Below are positions 1-9,287 of a stretch of DNA of 64,000 nucleotides, piece after piece (positions within the stretch are counted from its first letter, which is position 1; every line of letters begins with the position of its first letter). The translations under genes and the position numbers were made by a program. The notes under the pieces are model-generated. The model had not been told where the DNA came from. It saw only the letters and a list, made by a program, of their open reading frames with translations, and ran no database searches. The stretch lies in contig PBOR01000016.1 of the NCBI GenBank assembly GCA_002724395.1, positions 73,693 to 137,692 on the forward strand. Direction: 5' to 3'. This stretch comes from Rhodospirillaceae bacterium (GTDB taxonomy: Bacteria; Pseudomonadota; Alphaproteobacteria; UBA8366).

Positions 1-530
1 TTGCTTTATTTCTCATTAAGAAACGCGAAAGCCTACTTTTACCGTTAATTAAGGCCTTTAAAGATGTGGCTGAAAATATTCAAAATTGCGTGATTTGCGG
101 CAACCTTGATACACTTAGCCCTTGCGCCATTTGCCGCGATGAGAAACGCGACCCAACAGTACTTTGTGTTTTAGAGGAAGTGGCGGATTTATGGGCTCTG
201 GAAAGGACAGCCTCCTTTAAAGGACGCTATCATGTTTTAGGTGGATGCTTATCTGCACTCGACGGTATCGGCCCCGAGGATCTCAACATTAATTCTTTGG
301 TGGAGCGGGTTAGGCAGGATTCTATTAGCGAAATTATCCTAGCGACAAATCTTACAGTGGATGGTGAGACTACCGCCCATTACGTTGCCGAACGCTTAGC
401 GCCAACGGGCGTTAAGGTCACGCGGCTCGCGCATGGTGTGCCTGTTGGCGGCGAGCTTGACTATTTAGATGACGGCACTTTAACTGCCGCACTCCACGCA
501 AGACGTTCAGTCGGCAACAAATCAGCATAA
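1..530 (+). CDS. recR: Recombination protein RecR, 3' part (5' end outside window)
   Basis: RecR acts with RecF and RecO in loading RecA at gaps during recombinational repair. The reading frame is open from the first bases of the window, with no start codon needed before the edge, so the gene begins upstream. A four-cysteine zinc motif (C-x2-C-x8-C-x2-C) lies at about nt 87-134. It is followed by a Toprim domain with VLCVLEE and the YHVLGG...LDGIGP segment. The visible part is about 175 residues of a family that is usually near 200, so only the N-terminal helix-hairpin-helix region is missing. The TAA stop is at 528-530. The gene converges on rmuC with a 9-bp gap. Confidence 0.95.
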   Translation, partial: ALFLIKKRESLLLPLIKAFKDVAENIQNCVICGNLDTLSPCAICRDEKRDPTVLCVLEEVADLWALERTASFKGRYHVLGGCLSALDGIGPEDLNINSLVERVRQDSISEIILATNLTVDGETTAHYVAERLAPTGVKVTRLAHGVPVGGELDYLDDGTLTAALHARRSVGNKSA

Positions 531-539
531 ATACCACCG

Positions 540-1655
540 TCATAATTCCTCGGTCTCTCGCAAGTCAGGTACCGGTGGCGTGTCTTGGTCCTCTAACTCG
601 ACTTCGGCCACTCGTATGGCGCGTTTTTGAACCTTCTCTGTAGAAATGCGAATTTGGCGGATATCCTCTTCCGCCTGACCGAAGTGGCTCTGCAGATTAG
701 CGACACGTTTATCCAACCGGACAACATCATCATTCATCGCCATTACTTCTTTCTGTATCAAGCTGGCTTGTTCGCGCATTTGCGCATCTTTCAAAACCGC
801 TCGAATTGTATTTAGCGTCGCCATCAATGTCGTCGGAGAGACAATATATACTCGTACCCGATGAGATTTCTCGACAACTTCGGGCAATGACGAATGGAGT
901 TCAGCATAGACTGCCTCGGCTGGCAGAAACATCAATGCACTGTCCGAAGTTTCGCCGGGGATAATATATTTCTTCGCAATGTCTTTAACGTGCTTCATAA
1001 CATCGCCAGCGAATTGCCGACGCGCCGCTCGTTTTTCCCCTTCACCTTCAGCTGCGTGAAAGCGGTTAAAACTTTCCAAAGGAAATTTCGCGTCTACTGA
1101 TATGGATCCTGGCGGATTTGGTAACTTTAACAAACAGTCAACCCGATACCCGTTAGATAGTTTCTCCTGAAAACTATAAGCTGATGGTGGCAGAACGTTC
1201 TTGACTTGGTCAGCCAATTGCGTCTCACCAAAAGCACCACGAGTTTGCTTGTTTGATAAAACTTGCTGAAGATTCACTACATCGGTCGATAATTGAGTAA
1301 TATTTTCTTGAGCTTTACCGATAAGAGCAAGCCTCTCACGAAGTTCGGTCAAGGTGTTAGTGTTTTCTGTAGCCTGCTTAACTAACGACTCGCCGACCCG
1401 CTGACTTACCTTATCCAACCGTTCGTCTAATGATTTTGTTAACGCCCTTTCTTGTGCCTGCAAACGTTCTGTGATTTGGTTTTGGGCGAACGCTTGTTGC
1501 TCTACTAAAATGCTGATTTTATTAGATAATTCCATTGGATTGGCGCGCTGGCGTTTTCCCAGGACAAAGCAAATAAACAGCAATACTAAAAATAGAACAC
1601 CAAACACAATAAGAATTAGGGGATTATCAAGAAAGGACTCTAATGAGAATTGCAT
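540..1655 (-). CDS. rmuC: DNA recombination protein RmuC
   Basis: 371 residues. One N-terminal membrane segment (about residues 12-33) is followed by a long Gln/Glu/Lys-rich coiled coil (about 45-135). The RmuC domain then runs from about 140 to 330 and includes the family segments GAFGE, DCLLKLP, SVDAKFPLE and LMFLPAEA. RmuC is linked to limiting inversions at short inverted repeats and is thought to act as a membrane-anchored nuclease-like factor; its exact reaction is not settled. The length fits the family. It is convergent with recR, and the short gap before def is a divergent promoter region. Confidence 0.92.
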   Translation of the reverse strand: MQFSLESFLDNPLILIVFGVLFLVLLFICFVLGKRQRANPMELSNKISILVEQQAFAQNQITERLQAQERALTKSLDERLDKVSQRVGESLVKQATENTNTLTELRERLALIGKAQENITQLSTDVVNLQQVLSNKQTRGAFGETQLADQVKNVLPPSAYSFQEKLSNGYRVDCLLKLPNPPGSISVDAKFPLESFNRFHAAEGEGEKRAARRQFAGDVMKHVKDIAKKYIIPGETSDSALMFLPAEAVYAELHSSLPEVVEKSHRVRVYIVSPTTLMATLNTIRAVLKDAQMREQASLIQKEVMAMNDDVVRLDKRVANLQSHFGQAEEDIRQIRISTEKVQKRAIRVAEVELEDQDTPPVPDLRETEEL

Positions 1656-1762
1656 AACAATTTAGTATAACACAAGATTCTCGCAATCACATCTCCGCAC
1701 TTGATTTCCTCAGAAGGTACCAATAGGAAGCTGTTAGAACTCACCTTTTTAGGGAATAGATT

Positions 1763-2278
1763 ATGGCTATACTGCCGATCATCATCGCCCCAGATCCTAA
1801 GTTAAGGAAGAAGGCCGAAGCTGTGACAGCTGTCGACCCCGAAATTGTTGAGTTGATGGAAAACATGCTGGAAACTATGTACTTGGCTCCTGGCATCGGT
1901 TTAGCAGCGCCACAAATTGGTGTATCAAAGCGCGTTATCGTTTTGGACATCTCTAAAGGCGAAGGGTCGCCCGATCCCATTTGCATGGCTAATCCTAAAA
2001 TTACTTGGTGTTCGGACGAGACTGTGACCTATGAAGAGGGCTGCCTTTCACTTCCGAAACAATACGACCAGGTCACTAGACCTGCCAAAATTCGTGTGAG
2101 CTTTCTCAACAAAAAAAACGTACAGGAAGAGTGTGAAGCTAACGGGTTATTGGCTACCTGTATCCGGCATGAAATGGATCATCTCACAGGTACATTATTC
2201 GTCGACCATCTTTCCCATTTGAAACGCACTATGATCCTGCGCAAGCTCAAAAAACTGAAGAAGCTAAATGCATCTTAA
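1763..2278 (+). CDS. def: Peptide deformylase
   Basis: 171 residues. The enzyme removes the formyl group from the initiator Met of nascent proteins. All three motifs are intact: GIGLAAPQ (44-51), EGCLS with metal ligand Cys94, and HEMDH with ligands His136 and His140 and catalytic Glu137. An AGGGAA ribosome-binding site precedes the ATG. It is followed 48 bp later by fmt, which makes the formyl-Met-tRNA whose product Def processes; the def-fmt pairing is a classic bacterial arrangement and supports both calls. Confidence 0.97.
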   Translation: MAILPIIIAPDPKLRKKAEAVTAVDPEIVELMENMLETMYLAPGIGLAAPQIGVSKRVIVLDISKGEGSPDPICMANPKITWCSDETVTYEEGCLSLPKQYDQVTRPAKIRVSFLNKKNVQEECEANGLLATCIRHEMDHLTGTLFVDHLSHLKRTMILRKLKKLKKLNAS

Positions 2279-2326
2279 TCAAAAAGTAGCCTATCCTTTG
2301 CCCCAACCCATTTTGGGAGAAAACTG

Positions 2327-3247
2327 ATGGCCTTAAGTATTGCATTTATGGGGTCACCGGACTTCTCAGTACCAGCCTTAACAGCATTACATAACGCCGG
2401 GCATAAAATTTCTGCGGTTTATTGCCAACCTCCTCGCCCGGCGGGCAGAGGCCAAAAAGAACGGCCTTGCCCCATCGATCGGATCGCCCGCCAATTCGGC
2501 TTTCCCGTTTTTACTCCATCGACACTTAATGACCACTCGACTTGCCAAGAATTTACAGACCTAAATCTAGACGTTGCCGTTGTCGCGGCATACGGGCTCA
2601 TCGTACCAAAAGCAATTCTCCAAGCACCACGACTTGGCTGCATTAATATTCATGCCTCTTTACTGCCACGCTGGCGTGGGGCGGCCCCAATTCAACGGGC
2701 CATTCTAGCAAACGACTCCGAAAGTGGCATTACCATCATGCAGATGGATGAGGGGCTCGACACGGGGCCTACGCTTTTATCCGACAAGGTGCCAATCATG
2801 CCAGCTACTACCGGAGAAACCCTTCATGATACATTATCTGTGTTGGGCTCTTCACTCATCGTAGATGCGCTAGCTGGGTTACAAGAGAAGACCATAACTG
2901 CAACCCCACAGCCTAATGAAGGCATTACCTATGCCAAAAAGTTAGATCAAACAGAATCCTTACTGGATTGGCAGAAGTCAGCAAAAAATCTCGAATCTCA
3001 AATACGTGCATTTATCCCCTGGCCCGGTAGCTGGTTTCAATATAATGGTGAACGTATTAAGGTGCTTGCCGCATCACAGGCGGAAAATACGGGATCACCA
3101 GGTACCGTAGTTGATAACCAGCTCACTATTGCATGCGGCGATGGCAGCCTCAGGCCCCTCAAACTGCAACGGCCCGGCAAACGCGCCATGACTACCAAGG
3201 ACTTTTTGCACGGCTGTCCTATCCCAGCAGGTACTAAATTACCGTGA
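2327..3247 (+). CDS. fmt: Methionyl-tRNA formyltransferase
   Basis: 306 residues, normal length. It formylates Met-tRNA(fMet) using 10-formyl-tetrahydrofolate. The N-terminal domain carries the catalytic set Asn107, His109 and Asp145, the SLLP folate-binding motif (111-114), and the loop RWRGAAPIQ. The C-terminal tRNA-binding OB-like domain begins around residue 205. A GGGAG site sits about 8 bp before the ATG. The TGA stop overlaps the GTG start of truA, so the two are probably translationally coupled. Confidence 0.97.
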   Translation: MALSIAFMGSPDFSVPALTALHNAGHKISAVYCQPPRPAGRGQKERPCPIDRIARQFGFPVFTPSTLNDHSTCQEFTDLNLDVAVVAAYGLIVPKAILQAPRLGCINIHASLLPRWRGAAPIQRAILANDSESGITIMQMDEGLDTGPTLLSDKVPIMPATTGETLHDTLSVLGSSLIVDALAGLQEKTITATPQPNEGITYAKKLDQTESLLDWQKSAKNLESQIRAFIPWPGSWFQYNGERIKVLAASQAENTGSPGTVVDNQLTIACGDGSLRPLKLQRPGKRAMTTKDFLHGCPIPAGTKLP

Positions 3248-3981
3248 CCCGGTGGAAAATTACGATTGAATATGACGGAGGGCCTTTTGTCGGCTGGCAG
3301 CGGCAAGCTGAAGGCTTATCAGTTCAAGGCTCAGTAGAGGCCGCTATCGAGAAATTTTCCCAAGAGAAGGCCACCCTATATGGCGCCGGACGAACAGATT
3401 CCGGCGTACATGCCCTGGCTCAAGTCGCCCACTTCGAGATCGTCAAAGAAGTTGGTGCAGATACGGTACGAGATGCTTTAAATTTTCACTTAAAACCAGC
3501 TCCTATCGCCATACTTTCTGCAGAGGTAGTGGACAAATCATTTAACGCCCGCGTATCGGCAATCTCACGCCATTATCGATATAGAATATTGAATCGACGC
3601 TCACCAGCAGCACTGTTAACTGGACGGGTTTGGCATTTGCCACAGACCCTTAATGTGGAAGCTATGCACGAAGCGGCACAGTTTCTAGTTGGTCACCATG
3701 ACTTTACCAGCTTCCGGGCTACCAACTGTCAATCTAAATCGCCATTCAAGACTTTAGACCGATTAACAGTTAACCGTGACGCAGACGAAATCATAATAGA
3801 CGCCAGCGCCCGCTCTTTCCTGCACCATCAAATTCGAAATTTTGTCGGTACGCTCAAATTGGTGGGGGATGGCAAATGGTCGACTCAGGACGTAAAAGAG
3901 GCGTTGAATGCGAAACGCCGGTCAGCTGCAGGCCCAACCGCACCGTCAGATGGACTATATTTGCTGCGCGTAGATTATTAA
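3244..3981 (+). CDS. truA: tRNA pseudouridine(38-40) synthase TruA
   Basis: 245 residues. It isomerises uridines 38-40 in the anticodon stem-loop. The catalytic motif [11 protein letters not shown] (48-58) contains the essential Asp52. Downstream family segments are RSFLHHQIR and the FxxxSFRAT region. It starts with GTG at 3244, overlapping the fmt stop by 4 bp, and no better start exists in frame. It is the last gene of the def-fmt-truA unit and is followed by a gene-free stretch before the convergent dapE. Confidence 0.95.
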   Translation: MTRWKITIEYDGGPFVGWQRQAEGLSVQGSVEAAIEKFSQEKATLYGAGRTDSGVHALAQVAHFEIVKEVGADTVRDALNFHLKPAPIAILSAEVVDKSFNARVSAISRHYRYRILNRRSPAALLTGRVWHLPQTLNVEAMHEAAQFLVGHHDFTSFRATNCQSKSPFKTLDRLTVNRDADEIIIDASARSFLHHQIRNFVGTLKLVGDGKWSTQDVKEALNAKRRSAAGPTAPSDGLYLLRVDY

Positions 3982-4508
3982 AACCCCACTCGACCGAGGT
4001 GAAGTAACGCCATGCCCGGCGCAACCTTCAAAATACACCTCGAAGGCCAGTATAATCGGCACCAGCATCTGCAAACCGATATATTTTCTAAAATAACTAT
4101 TTAAAAGGCCGTGGTAATTGCAAAGCTACTTATGGCGAACGCTACTTTATTGCTCGATCTAAAATCATTTATGCTGATAAATTAACCAACGCCGAATAAC
4201 GTCACTACACGCAACAGAACAGACACCAAGTGGGTGACTCAATTTAAGCGTCCATCTGCTATGCCTTTCGCAAGACATAGTCGCATTTGCGGCGATCTTA
4301 AAACGTATGGGGCTAGAATCTAGGGTACCAAACCAAACGAGGGACCATTAGAAATTAGTATGCAATAAATACCGTAAATGAGAAATGCTATTGGCCGCAA
4401 ATCAAAGGAAAGTAGGCAACTTAACCAACGATTGTATTGTAATCTGATCGCGCAACTCATATCGCTAAACTATAATTGACAAGCGGAATGTTCACCTCCC
4501 TACGATGA
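3982..4508. other. Gene-free interval between truA and dapE
   Basis: 527 bp between two converging genes. I find no convincing coding frame, RNA gene or clear rho-independent terminator. There is a loose inverted pair, CGAGGTG near 3994 and CACCTCG near 4035. An open frame on the minus strand (about 46 codons, hydrophobic) lacks a ribosome-binding site and was not called. Confidence 0.5.
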
Positions 4509-5660
4509 TTAGCTCTTACGAAAGTAGTCCTGCAATATAGCCTGATAAATGCCTACCAACGCCTCGATGTCTTCCAAGCGACATCTTTCGTCCACCTTAT
4601 GCATAGTTTGCCCGACCAAACCGAACTCGCATACGGGACAATGGTCTTTGATAAACCGCGCATCTGAAGTGCCACCAGTTGTGCTCATTTCTGGCCGCTC
4701 CCCTGTCACACGTTCAACACAATCAGCAACTAAATTACTGAGTGGACCAGGCGGAAAAACAAACGATTCGCCACTCACCCGGACCGTAATTTCGTAATTT
4801 TCAGCACCGCCTGCAGAGGCGTCCAATTTCATTTTGATCCACTTTTTCAGCGATTCGGAACTGTGCATGTCGTTAAAGCGGATATTGAACCGAGCCTCAG
4901 CTGTTCCAGGAATAACATTCTCTGTGAGGTTGGCAATATCGATAGACGTAATTTGCAGACTCGAGGCTTGGAAGTGATCGTTGCCATCATCAAGCGGTTC
5001 CGCCAGTAAAGAATCCATCATTCGCACTAGCCGATGCGATGCACTATCGGCCAAATGTGGATACGCAACATGGCCCTGCTGGCCCAACACCTTAACAATA
5101 GAGTTCATCGACCCCCGGCGACCGATTTTCATCATTTCGCCAAGTCGAGTTGGATTGGTAGGCTCCCCTACAACGCAAACGTCTATTGTCTCATTTTCCT
5201 GCTCTAGCCAACTTAATACCTTTCGCGTGCCGTTGATCGCAGGCCCTTCTTCATCACCTGTAATAAGAAAACTAATCGACCCTGTGAAGCTACTATTAGA
5301 AATCAATGCCTCCGCCGCGCTAGCAAAAGATGCGATGGCCGTTTTCATATCAACGGCGCCGCGCCCATATAAAATTCCGTCCCGAATTTCCGCAGCGAAT
5401 GGATCGAAAGTCCACGCGCTCAAATCACCAGGCGGCACTACATCTGTATGACCCGCAAAACAGAAATTCGGCGCACTATTACCAAACCGAGCATAAAGAT
5501 TATCCACATCTGCAGTGCCTTCTTCGGAGAAGACAAGCCGATAACAGCAAAACCCAATTTCTTCCAAGGTTTCCTGTAAAAGGTCAAGCGCACCCCCCTC
5601 GGCTGGGGTGATACTAGGACAACGAATAAGCCGCTGAGAGAATTCAATGGCGTCAATCAT
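4509..5660 (-). CDS. dapE: Succinyl-diaminopimelate desuccinylase
   Basis: 383 residues of the M20 metallopeptidase fold. It hydrolyses N-succinyl-LL-diaminopimelate in lysine and peptidoglycan precursor synthesis. The di-zinc ligands and catalytic residues are visible: His71 in GHTDVVP, Asp104 in GRGAVDMK, and Glu137/Glu138 in TGDEEG, plus the C-terminal GQTMHKVDE histidine. The dimerisation domain lies at about 180-290. Its start lies 6 bp after the dapD stop, so it is the downstream member of a dapD-dapE operon on the minus strand. Confidence 0.96.
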   Translation of the reverse strand: MIDAIEFSQRLIRCPSITPAEGGALDLLQETLEEIGFCCYRLVFSEEGTADVDNLYARFGNSAPNFCFAGHTDVVPPGDLSAWTFDPFAAEIRDGILYGRGAVDMKTAIASFASAAEALISNSSFTGSISFLITGDEEGPAINGTRKVLSWLEQENETIDVCVVGEPTNPTRLGEMMKIGRRGSMNSIVKVLGQQGHVAYPHLADSASHRLVRMMDSLLAEPLDDGNDHFQASSLQITSIDIANLTENVIPGTAEARFNIRFNDMHSSESLKKWIKMKLDASAGGAENYEITVRVSGESFVFPPGPLSNLVADCVERVTGERPEMSTTGGTSDARFIKDHCPVCEFGLVGQTMHKVDERCRLEDIEALVGIYQAILQDYFRKS

Positions 5661-5666
5661 TGCTGA

Positions 5667-6509
5667 CTAATCACGCAGTAATTCATTGATTGAGGTTTTA
5701 GACCGAGTACCTTCATCAACGGTTTTTAGAATGACGGCACAATAAAGGTTGGGCCCGGACGTGCCGTCCGGTAACGGGTCACCAGCGTGAGAGCCCGGCA
5801 CGACGACAGAATACGCTGGAACTCGGCCGCGAGTAATTTCGCCTGTCTCACGATTAATAATCTTAGTCGATTGACCAATAAACACTCCCATGGAAAGTAC
5901 CGAGCCTTCTTCAACAATAACTCCTTCTACCACCTCCGAACGAGCGCCGATGAAACAATTATCTTCAATAATCACCGGGTCCGCCTGCAGAGGTTCAAGC
6001 ACACCTCCAATCCCAGCACCGCCAGAGATATGAACATTTTTACCAACCTGCGCACACGAACCTACCGTAGCCCATGTATCTACCATAGTGCCTGAATCGA
6101 CATACGCGCCCAGATTGACAAAGGACGGCATCAGCACCACACCAGGCGCAATATAAGCTGACCGACGAACAACGGCGTTCGGCACGCTTCGAAAGCCCGC
6201 CTTTTCGAAATCTGCTGTTGTCCAGTTTTTAGTCTTAGCCGGAACCTTGTCCCACCATGCTGCTCCATCTGGGCCACCCTCAATAGCCCACATATCATAA
6301 ATTCGGAAAGACAACAAAACCGCCTTTTTTAACCACTGGTTCACCTGCCAACCATCACTGCCTTTCTCGGCAACACGTGTTTGCCCTGAATCCATTAACT
6401 CGAGAGCACTCTCAATAGCATCGCGCACTTCACCTTTAGTCGCGGGCGTGATCGAATCCTTATCTTCCCAAGCGGCGTCTACCGCCTTTTGTAAATCTGC
6501 ATGTCCCAT
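5667..6509 (-). CDS. dapD: Tetrahydrodipicolinate N-succinyltransferase
   Basis: 280 residues, typical for the alphaproteobacterial enzyme. It transfers succinyl from succinyl-CoA to tetrahydrodipicolinate, the step before the aminotransferase and DapE. After an alpha-helical N-terminal domain, residues of about 110-235 form left-handed beta-helix hexapeptide repeats. Recognisable segments are [32 protein letters not shown] and [19 protein letters not shown]. The operon with dapE places both consecutive succinylase-branch enzymes together. Confidence 0.97.
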   Translation of the reverse strand: MGHADLQKAVDAAWEDKDSITPATKGEVRDAIESALELMDSGQTRVAEKGSDGWQVNQWLKKAVLLSFRIYDMWAIEGGPDGAAWWDKVPAKTKNWTTADFEKAGFRSVPNAVVRRSAYIAPGVVLMPSFVNLGAYVDSGTMVDTWATVGSCAQVGKNVHISGGAGIGGVLEPLQADPVIIEDNCFIGARSEVVEGVIVEEGSVLSMGVFIGQSTKIINRETGEITRGRVPAYSVVVPGSHAGDPLPDGTSGPNLYCAVILKTVDEGTRSKTSINELLRD

Positions 6510-6571
6510 GAATTTTTCCTGTCGCTAATACCTTCAGAGCGCGAAGATCCTCTTTAAGTTAAGCGTTCAAG

Positions 6572-7255
6572 TCAAGCGATGCCGTCACTTTTCTCTTCCA
6601 CCAACTCACTTAACCAAACTGTCAAATCATCAATACGGTGGTCGACATAGTCCACACCGTCCGCATCCTCGGACCAACGATGCCCTGTATGGATAAGCAC
6701 CGTAGCCATGCCGAGTTTTTTAGCGGGCTCTAAATTTTGCGCAACGTCTTCCACCATGACTGTTTCTAACGGATCGATGTGATACTTTGAAAGTAGAGAA
6801 TGGTATGCACTTTCATCAGGTTTAGGCCGAAAATCCGCGGCGATAATGTCAAAAATATTATCGAAATGGTCACGTATACCCAATCGGTTAGTAATACGTT
6901 CAGCATGGTCGAATGACCCATTGGTATAAATTATTTTTTTCCCTGGCAGTTTCGCGAGTGCTCGGTCCAGTACTGGGGAGGGTTCAATGACAGACACGTC
7001 TATATCATGAACGTAATTAAGAAAGGGTTCAGGTTTCATGCCGTGAACTTGCATAAGACCATTCAGTGTCGTCCCGTATTCGCGAAAATATCGCTTTTGG
7101 AGCTTGAACGCCTCATCCAACTCAATATCGAAATGCTTAGCAATGAATTCCCGCATTCGCACATCAACTTGATAAAACAAATTACACCCAGGCGGATATA
7201 GCGTGTTATCAAGGTCGAAAACCCAGTGTTTCGCGTTGGCTAGAGTTGACTGCAT
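6572..7255 (-). CDS. Pyrimidine 5'-nucleotidase (HAD family)
   Basis: 227 residues. It belongs to the HAD-superfamily nucleotidase group related to yeast Sdt1 and common between argB and dapD in alphaproteobacteria. HAD motif I is DLDNT with nucleophile Asp14 and acid Asp16, followed by LYPPGCNLF. Motif II is YTNGS (near 110), and the late motif is VEDVAQNL with the metal-binding acidic residues. The substrate is inferred from family annotation only; removal of phosphate from pyrimidine nucleotides is likely. It lies upstream of dapD on the same strand with a 62-bp gap. Confidence 0.85.
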   Translation of the reverse strand: MQSTLANAKHWVFDLDNTLYPPGCNLFYQVDVRMREFIAKHFDIELDEAFKLQKRYFREYGTTLNGLMQVHGMKPEPFLNYVHDIDVSVIEPSPVLDRALAKLPGKKIIYTNGSFDHAERITNRLGIRDHFDNIFDIIAADFRPKPDESAYHSLLSKYHIDPLETVMVEDVAQNLEPAKKLGMATVLIHTGHRWSEDADGVDYVDHRIDDLTVWLSELVEEKSDGIA

Positions 7256-7678
7256 AACGTCTCATTCTTGATTCTGCATACAAAAACACTACCACGAACT
7301 CACGTCCTATCAGCGCAGAAAATCGTACATTTTCGATAAAATGCTTTAACCCTTTTTACATACGGCATTTTCCGCAGCCAGGATCAGACTCAAAATTAAG
7401 AATTAATTAGTTCGACAAACCAATAGGAGCTAAAGAAGCTTTGTGCGTACCTTAGACAAGCGCAGTATAAAACACCGAAAATCAGTTCCAATCGCAAATT
7501 TACCGAAGCAACGGACCCGAAACCCCACTAAGCAGAAATTTTATAATTTCGCCAATTATGACTCAGATGGCCCCGCACTCACAAAAAACTTGCTATGTAA
7601 ATTCCGTCGAGGGCCATCTATGACACAAGGATAGAATGACAACTATAATTCCTATTAGGCGGCTAGCGCTTTCAGTTT
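7256..7678. other. Gene-free interval between argB and the nucleotidase gene
   Basis: 423 bp. A 9-bp perfect inverted repeat (AGATGGCCC at 7565-7573, GGGCCATCT at 7611-7619) and an AT-rich hairpin around 7533-7548 could form structure in the minus-strand transcript downstream of argB. A 63-codon frame on the plus strand (7443-7634) has biased, unconvincing composition and is not called. Confidence 0.5.
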
Positions 7679-8572
7679 CTACTTTCTAATTAAAGTACCC
7701 GACCCGTGCTCCGTGAAAATTTCAAGCAGCACACTATGGGGCACCCGTCCGTCTATGATAACAGCCGCTTCAGCACCATCTTCGACTGCTCGAATGCACG
7801 TTTCTAGTTTGGGGATCATACCGCCAGAAATAGTACCATCACCTATCAACACTGCCGCCTCATCAACTGTCATTTCTGGAATCAGATTACCTTTTTTATC
7901 TAAAACACCCTCAACATCAGTGAGCAACAATAAACGCGTCGCATCGACACCCCCAGCCACAGCCCCAGCAACCGTGTCCGCGTTGATGTTAAATGTTTGT
8001 CCCGACTCATCTAGCCCCAACGGCGCAATAACGGGGATGATCTCAGTTTCATGCAAAGCATCCAGAATATAGGGATCAATTTCTTTTGGTTCTCCAACAA
8101 ACCCTAAATCGATCTCTTTTTCGTTTTTGGATTTTGGCAAATGGGTCGCCTTCCGAACTTTAATCAACCCACCATCTTTGCCCGATAGGCCGATAGCTGT
8201 TCCGCCGGCAGCATTTATATCTGCAACAATTTTCTTATTAATCTGGCCCGATAGAACCATTTCGACGATCTCTACCGTAGCCGAATCGGTTACACGCAGG
8301 CCATCGATAAACTCGCTTTTTATTTTTAATCGTTCCAGCATGGCCCCAATTTGCGGCCCCCCGCCATGCACCACTACTGGATACACGCCTACCTGCTGTA
8401 GCAACACAATATCATTAGCGAAACTCGCCGCGAGAGACGCATCCCCCATAGCGTGCCCACCATATTTAATAACGAATGCCTTGCCCGCATAGCGGCGCAT
8501 ATAAGGCAAGGCTTCTGTTAGAATTCCTGCTTTCTCGAGCCATTCAGATCGGCGTTTTGATTTATACGACAT
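7679..8572 (-). CDS. argB: Acetylglutamate kinase
   Basis: 297 residues. It phosphorylates N-acetylglutamate, the second step of arginine synthesis. Amino-acid-kinase fold motifs are visible: VIKYGGHA with catalytic Lys36, the [10 protein letters not shown] loop (68-76) and DGLRVTD (90-96). In the C-terminal half, [12 protein letters not shown] matches the nucleotide- and arginine-site region, and the N-terminal helix is the one used for arginine feedback in hexameric forms. It sits between engB and the nucleotidase on the minus strand; argH is elsewhere, near 42 kb. Confidence 0.96.
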   Translation of the reverse strand: MSYKSKRRSEWLEKAGILTEALPYMRRYAGKAFVIKYGGHAMGDASLAASFANDIVLLQQVGVYPVVVHGGGPQIGAMLERLKIKSEFIDGLRVTDSATVEIVEMVLSGQINKKIVADINAAGGTAIGLSGKDGGLIKVRKATHLPKSKNEKEIDLGFVGEPKEIDPYILDALHETEIIPVIAPLGLDESGQTFNINADTVAGAVAGGVDATRLLLLTDVEGVLDKKGNLIPEMTVDEAAVLIGDGTISGGMIPKLETCIRAVEDGAEAAVIIDGRVPHSVLLEIFTEHGSGTLIRK

Positions 8573-8609
8573 GTCGTATTTCCGTTACTTGACACTCTCG
8601 CAACGAACT

Positions 8610-9284
8610 TTACCTCAAAGGTTTGTTTGTCGCCAGTTGTACAAGGTCAGCTCGTAATTGCTCAATACCGAGTTTCTTAAAAGAGCTAGTAACATGAACG
8701 TCAGGCATGGCAGCGGGGTGTTTCTTCAGCTCCGCAGTAATGGCTGCCACAGTCTTTTCCAGTTCAACCACTTTTGGTTTATCTGATTTAGTCAGCACAA
8801 TTTGAAAAACAACGGCATCGTGGTCAAGCTCTGTCATCAAGGCTCGGTCGTTGTCTTTAAGACCGTGGCGGCTATCTATCAACAAACAGATGCGCCGTAA
8901 ATTAACCCGCCCCTTTAGGTAAAGGTGAATGAGGTGCGTCCATTCGGCAATACTTTTTTTCGAAGCACGTGCATAACCGTAACCCGGCAAGTCAACCAAC
9001 ATGAGCCGCTGACCAAGATCAAAAAAATTTATCTGCTGCGTACGACCAGGCGTATTAGAAATCCGCGCCAATGTTTTTTGCCCTGTCAGCGCGTTTACCA
9101 AACTCGACTTCCCAACGTTGGATCGTCCGGCAAACGCCAGTTCCGGTAATACCGGCGCCGGCAGCTGATCAAACTGCATAGCACCATGGATAAAGTTGCA
9201 ATCTTGGGCAAAAAGATTGCGCCCGCGCTCTAAAAGCGCTGCGTCCATGGTTTCAGAAGCTGGGCATTTTCTTTTCCCGGACAT
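8610..9284 (-). CDS. engB: Ribosome biogenesis GTP-binding protein EngB/YihA
   Basis: 224 residues, a TrmE-Era-EngA-EngB-Septin GTPase implicated in large-subunit assembly. The G1 P-loop is GRSNVGKS (53-60), the G2 threonine is in NTPGRTQ (77-83), G3 is DLPG (98-101) and G4 is TKSD (about 164-167). The N-terminal extension of about 40 residues before the GTPase core is common in alphaproteobacteria. It starts 3 bp after the yidC stop, so it is almost certainly cotranscribed with yidC. Confidence 0.95.
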   Translation of the reverse strand: MSGKRKCPASETMDAALLERGRNLFAQDCNFIHGAMQFDQLPAPVLPELAFAGRSNVGKSSLVNALTGQKTLARISNTPGRTQQINFFDLGQRLMLVDLPGYGYARASKKSIAEWTHLIHLYLKGRVNLRRICLLIDSRHGLKDNDRALMTELDHDAVVFQIVLTKSDKPKVVELEKTVAAITAELKKHPAAMPDVHVTSSFKKLGIEQLRADLVQLATNKPLR

Positions 9285-9287
9285 AGC

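Noticed and set aside
4981..5451. 156-codon plus-strand frame
   Set aside because: It lies fully inside dapE on the opposite strand.
7443..7634. 63-codon plus-strand frame between argB and the nucleotidase gene
   Set aside because: Starts with GTG and has no site or recognisable pattern; Asn/Lys/Pro-rich as expected for random AT-rich sequence.
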